A stretch of DNA of 64,000 nt from Lichenicola sp964236105. Its GTDB lineage: Bacteria > Pseudomonadota > Alphaproteobacteria > Acetobacterales > Acetobacteraceae. The stretch spans positions 1 to 64,000 of the forward strand of contig CAXSBC010000005.1 in the NCBI GenBank assembly GCA_964236105.1. Reading direction: 5' to 3'. The position numbers were made by a program, and so were the translations under genes. Below, in pieces: positions 19,981-28,086 of this stretch (position 1 is its first letter; every line of letters starts with the position of its first letter). The notes below the pieces were generated by a model. The model saw only the letters and a program-made list of their open reading frames with translations, was not told the DNA's origin and did not search any database.

Positions 19981-20451
19981 TTGGCCGAACCGACGCTCGA
20001 CGCCGCCGACCGCCGCATCCTGGCCGCCCTCCGCGCCGACGGGCGCGTCAGCAACGCGAAGCTGGCGGAACTGGTCGGGTTGTCGCCGACGCCGGTCTGG
20101 AACCGGGTGCGACGGCTGGAGGAGCAGGGCGTGATCACCGGCTACCGGGCCGAGATCGACCAGAAGGCGCTCGGTCTCGCCGACACCGTGTTCATCGAGA
20201 TCACGCTCGACCGGCACGACATGGCTGGCGTGCACGATTTCGGCGAGCGTCTGTCGCGGATGAAGGAGGTGCTGGAGGTGTTCATGGTCAGCGGCGACTA
20301 CGACTACCTGGCGCGCGTCGCGGTCGACGGCACGGCCGGCTACGAGGTGTTCCTGCGCGAGCGGCTCTATGGGCTGCCCGGCGTGCGCAACTGCCGCTCG
20401 GTGTTCACCCTGCGCACGCTCAAGCGCGAGACCTCGCCCGACCCGTCCTGA
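19981..20451 (+). CDS. Lrp/AsnC-family transcriptional regulator
   Basis: A 156-residue regulator: an N-terminal winged helix-turn-helix (LDAADRRILAALRADGRVSN, LAELVGLSPTPVWNRVRRLE) and a C-terminal RAM effector domain (GDYDYLARVAVDG). The start is inferred to be the TTG at 19981, as GGAGGG stands seven bases upstream and no ATG or GTG lies in a suitable place; the protein then begins exactly at the usual Lrp length. It probably controls the divergent EamA exporter gene in response to an amino acid. Confidence 0.9.
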   Translation: MAEPTLDAADRRILAALRADGRVSNAKLAELVGLSPTPVWNRVRRLEEQGVITGYRAEIDQKALGLADTVFIEITLDRHDMAGVHDFGERLSRMKEVLEVFMVSGDYDYLARVAVDGTAGYEVFLRERLYGLPGVRNCRSVFTLRTLKRETSPDPS

Positions 20452-20478
20452 TCGCCGGCCGCCGGGCCACCGCCCGCG

Positions 20479-21083
20479 TCAGTCGAGCTCCGACTCGCCC
20501 GGCGTGCCGACCTCCTCCACGCCGTGGATGTCGCTCAGCCGGGCGATCAGGTGCGAGACCGGCCGCTTTCCGGTCACCTGCATGTGCAGCGTGACCAGCC
20601 CCGGGACTGTCGGCTGCTCCAGCGCGTCGAGCCCGGCCCGTGTCGCGTCCACCGTGTCCAGCATCCCTCCGCGCAGGCCGGCCCTGGCGCGGTGAGCCAG
20701 ACCGAGGCGGCGGTGGTTAGGCCGCGCACCACGTCGCGGCGCATGAAGATCACGCCGCCGCCGATGAAGCCGATCCCGGACACCACCTGGGCCGCGATCC
20801 GCGACGGGTCCAGCACGATGCGTCCGGGCGCCAGCGTGTCGGTGAAGCCGTATTTCGAGATCAGCATGAACAAGGCCGCCGCGACGCCGACCAGCGTGTC
20901 GGTGCGCAGGCCTGCCGCCTTCTGGCGGATCTCGCGCTCCAGCCCGACCAGGGACGACAGCACGAAGGCCAGCGCCGGCTCGCCCAGCTGCAGCCAGCCC
21001 TGTCCGGCAAACCCGTCTAGGCTCGGCACCAAACGCTTCCATCCTACGCCGGCAGCAGCGCAGGCCGGAGGCGAGCATAGCAT
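20479..21083 (-). pseudogene. Broken MgtC/SapB-family gene
   Basis: One frame encodes the N-terminal MgtC membrane region: SSLVGLEREIRQKAAGLRTDT, then SGIGFIGGGVIFMRRD and VRGLTTAASVWLTA, which are the family signatures. Near 20690 this frame loses homology, and a different minus-strand frame continues with what looks like the soluble C-terminal domain (PGLVTLHMQVTGKRPV, then SHLIARLSDIHGVEEVGT) up to the stop at 20479. The last transmembrane helix of the normal protein is missing between the two parts. This is best explained by an out-of-frame deletion. The start near 21083 is uncertain. MgtC proteins affect growth in low magnesium and membrane potential. Confidence 0.72.
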
Positions 21084-21123
21084 CACCGCCGCCGCGCGCG
21101 TCCCGACCGCGGCGGGGTGCGGG

Positions 21124-21606
21124 CTACCGGACCGGCGCGCAGGTGCAGGCGCAATGGCGGATCGCCGCATGATGCACGTGGTGGTGCACGATCACCGTCG
21201 GGACGGGCGCCTCATAGGCCACGGGCGCTGGCTCGGGGGCCGCGTAGATCACCGGCGGCTGCTCCACCACCACCGGCTCGACGGGCGGCGCTGCGACGAT
21301 GGCGACGGGCGCGTAGGCCGGCCCGCCCCAGCCGCCATAGTTCCGATAGCCGCCATAGCCATAGCCATAGCCATAGCCATAGCCGTAACCGTGGCGCGGA
21401 CCGTAGCCGGGCTCGTAGGCGGCTCTCGCCCGGTATCCGTCCCAGCGGCCGCGGCCCTCGTCGCCGCCGGACCGCCAGCCCTGGCCGAAGTCGTGGCGGC
21501 CGCCATAGCCGTGGTCCCAGGCTTGGGCATGCGCTGGCACCGCTGCGAACAACAGGCAGACGGGAAGGGCCGTAAGGGCGGCGAGGCGTCGTGTGGACGA
21601 GAACAT
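21124..21606 (-). CDS. Secreted Gly/Tyr-rich repeat protein
   Basis: A 160-residue protein with a clear signal peptide (RRLAALTALPVCLLFAAVPAHAQA), a Gly/Tyr/Arg-rich mature region with an uninterrupted run of Gly-Tyr dipeptides, then a Pro/Val-rich part and a His-rich C-terminus (VIVHHHVHHAAIRHCAC). The ATG at 21606 has AGGAG six bases upstream and is preferred to the in-frame ATG at 21624. No domain is recognised. Similar low-complexity envelope proteins are frequent in Alphaproteobacteria; the His/Cys tail could bind metal, but this is speculation. Confidence 0.65.
   Translation of the reverse strand: MFSSTRRLAALTALPVCLLFAAVPAHAQAWDHGYGGRHDFGQGWRSGGDEGRGRWDGYRARAAYEPGYGPRHGYGYGYGYGYGYGGYRNYGGWGGPAYAPVAIVAAPPVEPVVVEQPPVIYAAPEPAPVAYEAPVPTVIVHHHVHHAAIRHCACTCAPVR
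21353..21382. repeat. Five tandem copies of CCATAG
   Basis: Five exact copies of the hexamer, followed by two degenerate copies (CCGTAA, CCGTGG). They encode the Gly-Tyr dipeptide run of the secreted protein; copy-number change would alter the protein without breaking the frame. Confidence 0.9.
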
Positions 21607-21933
21607 GACGGGCTCCTGGAACATCTGCCAGGATCTACGTGCCGATCATGGAGCGCCCGTGCCGGCGCCATGGCGAAACCATGTCGCTTGGCGACGGTGT
21701 GTAACGCTGGCTCCGCGCCCCTGGGTCCGAACCCGATCGGTTTCTCAGCTGACCAGTAGCGGGCCCGTTAAACATTACCCTGCCCGCCGGCTCCGGCCTG
21801 AAGCCGAATAGTCTGCTCTCGGGTGGGATCCCGGAGAACCGGATATTCGGGAGGGCCAGCGAAGCCTCACTTTTCCCGATGGGGCAATCCCCGGTTTGGT
21901 CGAACTTGCTGGAGTCTATATATTCGCGGACGA
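21607..21933. other. Intergenic region at the left edge of the A+T-rich island
   Basis: No gene found. It contains the promoter region of the Gly/Tyr-rich protein gene. Base composition drops towards the right, where the island gene ends. No tRNA, integrase remnant or obvious direct repeat was recognised. Confidence 0.5.
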
Positions 21934-23199
21934 CTAAATCAGATCAACCATAGGAGGCAAATCGATTAATGGATCCCGGCCTGTGTGAGACATCCAAGTG
22001 AAACATCGTCGCCACCGAACACCAACATCAAAAACTAATGGCGCCCATACAAACTCAAGCTTCACCCCAAAACATGCATTCCAGCGAGATGATTTGCATA
22101 TTCTTTCCAAAATATTTTCAAAGTAAATATTAGACAGTCGCTCGATATAAGGTTGAAGATCATCCTTTCTTACAAGGCCTTCTGCAATGTTGTATAATTG
22201 GTGAGGCCCCGCTACACTTATGTAAACAATTTTAAAACTGTCCTCGCTGTCGCTGGTAAACTGCTTCATTGCGTCCTTGAATGCTTGCTCGCATCGATCA
22301 ATCAGACTCTCATGATCGTCGATCGTGACAAGCATTACTCCCCATGAGGGACCCGGTTGCTCAATGTCCTCAATGATATCTACCGTGAAGTCGGCTGAGC
22401 TATGTAAGGCACGTCTACCAAATTTGCTTAGTGCTTTATCGAAGACGACAGGTTGGGTAGATGTGCCCATTGCAAAGCCTACTGATCTGAGACGTGCCCA
22501 GTTACCACCTTTGTCCAATGGCATTATATGCTCAATAGCCTCAAGCTTTAACATTGAAATTTGATTAACCAAAACTTCCGCATGATGTTTGGTCTTTACC
22601 CACTCAGGATACTTTAGTTGCCATGCCGAAGAAACTTGGTTGTCTTTAATTACATTACTCCGTCTCCTGATTTCCGTTAGAACAAGCTCAAGACCTCTAT
22701 GTTTTTCGGCTGATTTTGAACGCAGCGAAACAGATTTACATTGTATTTTAAAGAATTTACCTCTGTGAATGATGGTTACGTCAGGTTTACCATTGAAATC
22801 ACCAATGGACACCTCATTCTCCTCATGTTGGAAACTGGCACATGCAAAGACTTCAACTAATAGACCAAGGCCGCTAGTAGTTGCATATATGTATTTGTTT
22901 ACTTCCTTCTTTATATAAGCTCTTTCGGCGAGCTTTAGCTTACTATCGATCTTATGGATCAGTCTTAGAAGTTCGAAGGCACTGGTAGTGGCATCATCTC
23001 GCGCATAATCATTTACTAGCTCATTGTTTTTATCATTCAGCATAACTCCCAAACCGTAGCGGATAGGTGCTGTCCTCAGTTGTGTCCTTTGCTCGATTGT
23101 GGATTTCTTTCGATACTTGTTGGTAAGTTTTCTAAGCTGTCTTTCTTCTATGTAATTACTTATGAAGAAGTCTTTGATCTCTAAGTTAAGGTTTGTCAT
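21934..23199 (-). CDS. Orphan protein with PD-(D/E)xK-like nuclease signature
   Basis: A 421-residue protein encoded in DNA much richer in A+T than anything around it, with codon use (many AAA, ATT, AAT, TTA) foreign to the rest of the window. No overall family was recognised. Residues 116-155 hold a candidate restriction-endonuclease-like core: Glu116 in LLVEVFACASF, Pro139-Asp140 in GKPDVTIIHRGKF, and Gln153-Cys-Lys155 in KIQCKSV. This matches the D...(E/Q)xK arrangement, in the QxK form seen in Mrr-type nucleases. The flanking 110 N-terminal residues are charged and helical; the C-terminal 250 residues are unassigned. The ATG at 23199 has AAGGAA six bases upstream. It has no partner gene and was probably acquired horizontally. 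Defence or DNA processing is inference only. Confidence 0.7.
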   Translation of the reverse strand: MTNLNLEIKDFFISNYIEERQLRKLTNKYRKKSTIEQRTQLRTAPIRYGLGVMLNDKNNELVNDYARDDATTSAFELLRLIHKIDSKLKLAERAYIKKEVNKYIYATTSGLGLLVEVFACASFQHEENEVSIGDFNGKPDVTIIHRGKFFKIQCKSVSLRSKSAEKHRGLELVLTEIRRRSNVIKDNQVSSAWQLKYPEWVKTKHHAEVLVNQISMLKLEAIEHIMPLDKGGNWARLRSVGFAMGTSTQPVVFDKALSKFGRRALHSSADFTVDIIEDIEQPGPSWGVMLVTIDDHESLIDRCEQAFKDAMKQFTSDSEDSFKIVYISVAGPHQLYNIAEGLVRKDDLQPYIERLSNIYFENILERICKSSRWNACFGVKLEFVWAPLVFDVGVRWRRCFTWMSHTGRDPLIDLPPMVDLI

Positions 23200-23976
23200 C
23201 AACTTTCCTTATGCTGATTAGCAACATCTCAAAAACTAGCAACACGCTAAATGGAAAGAAGGGTGCGGCGGCTGATGCCTAATTTCTCCACAAGACGGAC
23301 ATCATCGCGTCGTTTGAAAATCCCGGCCGTCTGCAACCGCTGACCGGCGAACGTGAACAGATGACCAAGTTCAGAAACTCGCGGTTCCCACGGTGAGGAC
23401 CATTCGAAGACTAAATCCCTCTAGAATTTTGAAATAACCGAGACTGTGTTTGCTCTCCAGCGAATGAAGCGAGTATTTCAACTACCGCTTCGGAGCACGT
23501 ATCGGTCCCAACCTTGATTGTAGTAATGTCGATCAGACTGCTATACCTCAAGCAGGGTCTGCGCCTCGGGGAGTGTCCATATGGATAAGCCGAAAGCTTA
23601 CGGTCAGGTAGGTCGCCGCGCTTCTGGGCGCGGTGGCCGGGGTACTCCAAGCGGTGGCTTTCGTCCTGAAGTCCCTGCCGAACCTGTAGGTCACTGTGGA
23701 AGGGAGTTAGTCTTCTCGGGCTGGCCGCCGACCATATCGGAAGTGTGGGCGTCACGGGAATTGCGTTCAAGCGCTACGCTGCAACAGGTTTACCAGCCGC
23801 TTCTCGGGCCCTAGGCATCGTCTTGGTCAGCGGCCGCTACTCTTTCGCTCATGTCCGCTGTCGGGAAACCGTCCGAGCCCCTAAATGTCCGCTACGAGCG
23901 AACATCTGCCGGCATAAGGCGCTCAGGCTATGTCCGTCTCCTATCATACCGGTAGTCCGGCTGATTGGGCTCGACC
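23200..23976. other. Non-coding right part of the island, no gene recognised
   Basis: About 780 bases of intermediate composition. The first ~60 bases upstream of the orphan gene carry its promoter. Short frames exist on both strands, but none has a ribosome site together with recognisable protein features. Near 23850-23940 the string ATGTCCG occurs three times at irregular spacing. The stretch may be debris of the element that brought in the orphan gene, but no transposase or integrase fragment could be identified. Confidence 0.5.
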
Positions 23977-26900
23977 CTAACGAGCGGGCGCGTGCGCGAA
24001 CGACGCCCCCGGCACCTCTCCGGACGCCGGATAGGCCGGCAGTTCCGGCGGCGCCACCCCCCGGTCCGGCCGGTGCGCCGGGAGCCGGGCGAGCGCCACC
24101 CTGACCGCCGTATCCAGCTGCACGTCCCCTCCGGTGACGCCCTCGTCGGGCCGGTCGTCGACCTCCGTGTCGGGCGCCACCCCGATGTTCTCGATGATCC
24201 AGCGGCCGGCCGGCGCCGCGAGCGCGTCCTTGGGGATCGTGAGCGCCGTGCCGTCCATCAGCTGCCAGGGCGCGTTGATGCCCTGCACGCCGCCCCAGCT
24301 CCGCGTGCCGACCAGCGGCCCCAGGCCGTACTGGCGGAAATAGTACGGGAACTGGTCGCCGTCCGACCCCGAGCCCCAGTTCAGCAGCGTCACCATGTCG
24401 CGCGGCGGCACCGTGACGGGAAGCGGCGACACCGCGCGCTCCCGGTTGACGAACACGCCGGCGAGCGAGCGGCGGAGCACCGCGAGCACCGCCTGGCTGG
24501 TGAAGCCGCCATGGTTCCAGCGCACGTCGATGATCAGCGCGTCCCGGCCGGCCTGCGGATAGAACTGCCGCACGAACTCGCCCCAGCCCGTGCCGACAAA
24601 GTCGCCGAGCGCCACATAGCCGACGCGTCCGTGCGACAGCCGGTCGACGCGCGCGCGGTTGCGCGCCGTCCGGTCGACGCCGCGCAGCGTCGTCTCGTCC
24701 ACGAGCGGCGCCACCTGCAGCGTGCGCCGCGCACCATCGGGGGCGGACGCCACCGTGATGCTCGCCTGCCGGGGCGAGCCGGCCAGCAGCGCGTCCGGGG
24801 TGTCGGGCGCCCTGAGCTCGCGGCCGTTCACCGCGAGCAGCCAGTCGCCGTCATGCAGCCCGAGGCCCGGCTCGGTCAGCGGGCTCCGGAACGGCGCCCG
24901 GCTGTTGTCGCCGGTCAGGATCCGCCCGAGCCGGTAGCGGCCGGACGCGGCATCGAGCGCGTAATCGACGCCGAGCAGGCCGGTTCGCACCGGCGGCCGC
25001 GCGTCCAGGCCAGGGCCCGGCAGCAGGAAGGTGTGCGAGCTGGCGAGCTCGCCCTGCATCTGCCCCAGCAGATAAAGGAAATCCTCCTCCGACCCGACAC
25101 GGGGCAGCAGCGCCGCATAGGCATCCCGCACCGCCGGCCAGTCGGTGCCGTTCATCGCCCGGCTGAAGAACACGTCGCGGTCGAGCCGCCAGGCCGCCCG
25201 GAACATCTCCTGCCACGCCAATCTCGGATCGACCCTCACCCGCAGCCGGTCCGCATCCAGCCTGGCCTCGGGGCCCGGGTCCGGCCCGGTTCCGGCGATG
25301 CGCCAGGCGCCGTCGCGGCGGATGGCGACAGCACCGCCCCCGGCCGCCAGGCTGTGGCCGTCCAGCCCGCTCGCGATCACACGGTCCGATCCGGTCGCCA
25401 GCTCGAGCACGTGCAGCCGCCCGACCTGCCCCGGCAGGTCGCCGTCGATCAGCTGCGGCGGCCGCGTCTCGTAGAACAGCCGGTCGCCTCTCACCTCCAG
25501 GCTGACGATCACCGACGGCTCGACCGGCAGCGCCACCGCCCGCGCCATCAGGCCCGGCAGCTCGGCGTGGAGCGGCGCCGGTGCGCCCGGACGCGGCGGC
25601 GCGAGCGGCGACGGGTCGGCGGGATCGAGCGTCACCGCGTACAGCCCATCCGAGTTCAGGGTGGCGATGATGCTCTCCTCGTCGCGGTCGGAGACCAGCG
25701 GCTGCTCGTGGCGCTGCGAGACGAAGAACAGCACGCGGCCGTTGGCGGAGAAGCACGGCAGGCGGTCGCTCTCCATCGGCGAGCTGACCACCGTGTCCTG
25801 TCCGCTCGCCAGCGACTGCAGGTGGATCGCGCGCTGCCGGCTGGAGCGCAGCGTGCTGTAGGCCACCCACTGCCCGTCCGGGGAGAAGACGCCGTCCCGG
25901 ATCTCGGCCGCCGCATCCTGCGCGATCCGCCGGGCCGGGCTGCCATCGGCTGGCGCCAGCCAGAGCTCGTGCGCGGCAGTGGGCACCAGCAGCCGCGTCC
26001 CGTCCGGCGACCAGACCGGCGTGTAGAGCACGCCGGACGGGACATGCGTCAGCACCCGCTCCGGACCGCCGGCGGCAGGCCTGACCGCGAGCTGCTGCTC
26101 GCCGCCGGCATCGGTCGCGTAGGCGATCTGCCGGCCGTCCGGCGACCAGGACGGGTGATCCTCGTCCGCGCCCGGCGTGGCGGTGAGGTTCCGCCAGCTC
26201 CCGTCGGCGCGCAGCCCGAACAGGTCGCCCTGCGCGGAGACGGCGAGCTCGCCGCCATCCGGCGACAGCGCGTAGTCGATCGCGTGCATCGCATCGACCA
26301 GTCGCGCCGCGGCGGCGGCCGGCACCGTGCGGGACGCGGTGCGCGCGCCGTCGTCGGGCACGTCAACCGCGAGCCGCCGCAGCGTCTCCGACGGCAGATC
26401 CAACGCATACAGCAGGCCGCCCTGCTGGAAGGCGATCGTCCGGCCGCCGAGGGACGGCGCGTCCACATCGAAGTCGGTGAAGTGCGTGACCGGCCGCACC
26501 GCCTTCGAGACCGTGTCGTAGGCCCAGATGTTGGCGCGAAAGCCGGGCCCGCGATCGGACAGGAAATAGATCGTCCGGCGAAACCACATCGGTGCCGTGT
26601 CGGTACCCTTCCAGCCGGTGATCGGGGTCAGCCGCCTGGTGCCGAAATCGTAGGTGGCGAGCGTCTGGTGCTGGCCGCCGAGATACCGCTTGGGCAGGGC
26701 CGCGTTCCGGAAGATCCTGTTGTAGGCGATGACATGTCCTCCGGGCCCGAAGGAGAGCAGGCCGGCATGATCGAGCGGCAGCGGCTGCGGCCATCCGCCT
26801 CCGACCGGCACGCAGAAGGCGCCCACGATCTTGGTCGACGGCGACCGGCCCGAGGACAGGAACACGACGCCGCGCGAATCCGGCAGCCAGGCCACGATCT

Positions 26901-27294
26901 CCGCATCGCCCACCGAGTGTGACGCGCGGAACGTCAGCCGTCGTTCCTGTCCGCCCGACGCAGGCATCAGGTAGATGTCGCTGCCGCCGGCCCGGCGCGC
27001 GGTGAACGCGATCCAGCGCCCATCGGGCGAGAAGCGCGGGAAGAAGACATCGCCCGGATCGTGCGTGAGCCGCGAGGCCGTGCCGCCGGACAGCGGCGCC
27101 GTCCACAGCTCGCCGTGCGCGACGAAGGCGACGAGCCTGTCGGACGCCGTCGGGTAGCGCATGAACGGCGCCACGCGGTCCGACGCCCGCGCCGGCGCCG
27201 CGGCGGCGATCAGGCAGGATGCGAGCAGGCCGGCCATCCGGGTCACGGTCGACGACGCCCCGAACCGGGCGATACGGGATTGAAGCACTGGCAC
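23977..27294 (-). CDS. Tricorn-type S41 peptidase
   Basis: About 1105 residues, exported by a signal peptide (RMAGLLASCLIAAAAPARAS). Two beta-propeller regions (WD40/PD40-like repeats such as FSPDGRWIAFTARRAGGSDIYLMP and WSPDGRQIAYATDAGGEQQL) are followed by a PDZ domain (GLGLHDGDWLLAVNGREL) and an S41 catalytic core. Catalytic elements are visible: SSHTF (tricorn Ser-His), ALIIDVRWNHGG, the nucleophile region WGSGSDGDQFPYYF, WGGVQGI, and ENIGVAPDTEVDD with the Glu. Tricorn degrades oligopeptides; bacterial homologues of this kind are periplasmic. The start is taken as a GTG at 27294 with AGGGA upstream; a Met at 27237 is the alternative. Confidence 0.9.
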   Translation of the reverse strand: MPVLQSRIARFGASSTVTRMAGLLASCLIAAAAPARASDRVAPFMRYPTASDRLVAFVAHGELWTAPLSGGTASRLTHDPGDVFFPRFSPDGRWIAFTARRAGGSDIYLMPASGGQERRLTFRASHSVGDAEIVAWLPDSRGVVFLSSGRSPSTKIVGAFCVPVGGGWPQPLPLDHAGLLSFGPGGHVIAYNRIFRNAALPKRYLGGQHQTLATYDFGTRRLTPITGWKGTDTAPMWFRRTIYFLSDRGPGFRANIWAYDTVSKAVRPVTHFTDFDVDAPSLGGRTIAFQQGGLLYALDLPSETLRRLAVDVPDDGARTASRTVPAAAAARLVDAMHAIDYALSPDGGELAVSAQGDLFGLRADGSWRNLTATPGADEDHPSWSPDGRQIAYATDAGGEQQLAVRPAAGGPERVLTHVPSGVLYTPVWSPDGTRLLVPTAAHELWLAPADGSPARRIAQDAAAEIRDGVFSPDGQWVAYSTLRSSRQRAIHLQSLASGQDTVVSSPMESDRLPCFSANGRVLFFVSQRHEQPLVSDRDEESIIATLNSDGLYAVTLDPADPSPLAPPRPGAPAPLHAELPGLMARAVALPVEPSVIVSLEVRGDRLFYETRPPQLIDGDLPGQVGRLHVLELATGSDRVIASGLDGHSLAAGGGAVAIRRDGAWRIAGTGPDPGPEARLDADRLRVRVDPRLAWQEMFRAAWRLDRDVFFSRAMNGTDWPAVRDAYAALLPRVGSEEDFLYLLGQMQGELASSHTFLLPGPGLDARPPVRTGLLGVDYALDAASGRYRLGRILTGDNSRAPFRSPLTEPGLGLHDGDWLLAVNGRELRAPDTPDALLAGSPRQASITVASAPDGARRTLQVAPLVDETTLRGVDRTARNRARVDRLSHGRVGYVALGDFVGTGWGEFVRQFYPQAGRDALIIDVRWNHGGFTSQAVLAVLRRSLAGVFVNRERAVSPLPVTVPPRDMVTLLNWGSGSDGDQFPYYFRQYGLGPLVGTRSWGGVQGINAPWQLMDGTALTIPKDALAAPAGRWIIENIGVAPDTEVDDRPDEGVTGGDVQLDTAVRVALARLPAHRPDRGVAPPELPAYPASGEVPGASFAHAPAR

Positions 27295-27719
27295 GGCGTG
27301 TCCCTGGTTGTTCCGAGGCTGGCAGCAAGGCGGATGCCATCGGGAGGGATCCCTGCAACCGGTTGCGCGCACTGCATCTTTTCGATGCTGAACCGTCGAG
27401 CGGATGCAGAGGGCTGCGGTCGACGTGGCGAGACTGGTCATTCAGTGGCGTTTTTCGCAAGCTGCCGCATGACCTCCACCACCGCGGAGACGTCCGCCGA
27501 GATCACCCGGATGACGAGGGCAGGATGTGCGCAGGCGCTCGGTCCGGAACCGGATCGGCGGCTGGATGCCCCAAGCCGGAAAGGCATGTCGGGATGAGTT
27601 TGGTGCGAGCCGGAGAGCACTCCCGATCGGCCACCGCCGTTCGGACTGCCCGGCCTCTTGAACCCGTCAGCGGGAGCGTCCCAACATGGCGGCCACTTCA
27701 CCCTGCAAGGGACGCCGTC
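27295..27719. other. Divergent intergenic region, no gene recognised
   Basis: About 425 bases between the divergent tricorn protease and cupin genes. Frames on both strands give low-quality Arg/Pro/Ser-rich translations without ribosome sites or known motifs. It probably contains the two promoters and possibly remnants of a lost gene. Confidence 0.5.
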
Positions 27720-28034
27720 ATGCAAGCCGGCCCGGCCGATTTCGGCGAAATCTCTGCCCGCCTTGCAGCCGCTCGGCAGGGCGGGGAAACCGCGACGATG
27801 GGCGGCATCAGGCTGCGCATGGTCCGTGTCGCAGGTGGCGGCGACGGTCTATGGGACAGCCACCCGCTGACCGCCGAGACCGTGATCGTCTGGAGCGGCG
27901 ACCTCATCGTGGAGTTCGGTGGCCAGGTGCTGACCTTGTCGCCCGGCCAATGCTGCGTCGTTCCCGCCGGGGTCGAGCATCGCGGCACATCGCGCGGCGG
28001 CGCGGAAGTCGTTCTGCTGCAACAGGCTGGTTGA
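27720..28034 (+). CDS. Cupin-domain protein
   Basis: A 104-residue single cupin barrel: TAETVIVWSGDLIVEFGGQ corresponds to cupin motif 1 and LSPGQCCVVPAGVEHRGTS to motif 2 with the metal-site His (VEHR). AAGGGACG precedes the ATG. Such small cupins bind a metal and a small ligand; the substrate is unknown. It converges with the peptide ABC transporter operon. Confidence 0.85.
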   Translation: MQAGPADFGEISARLAAARQGGETATMGGIRLRMVRVAGGGDGLWDSHPLTAETVIVWSGDLIVEFGGQVLTLSPGQCCVVPAGVEHRGTSRGGAEVVLLQQAG

Positions 28035-28086
28035 TTGGCCGCCGCCCGCCCGTGCCGGTCCTGACGCAAGCCGCTCCCGCGACCGC

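Noticed and set aside
23411..23814. Frames on both strands in the island tail as transposase remnants
   Set aside because: No transposase, integrase or other recognisable motif appears in any frame, so no mobile element is claimed.
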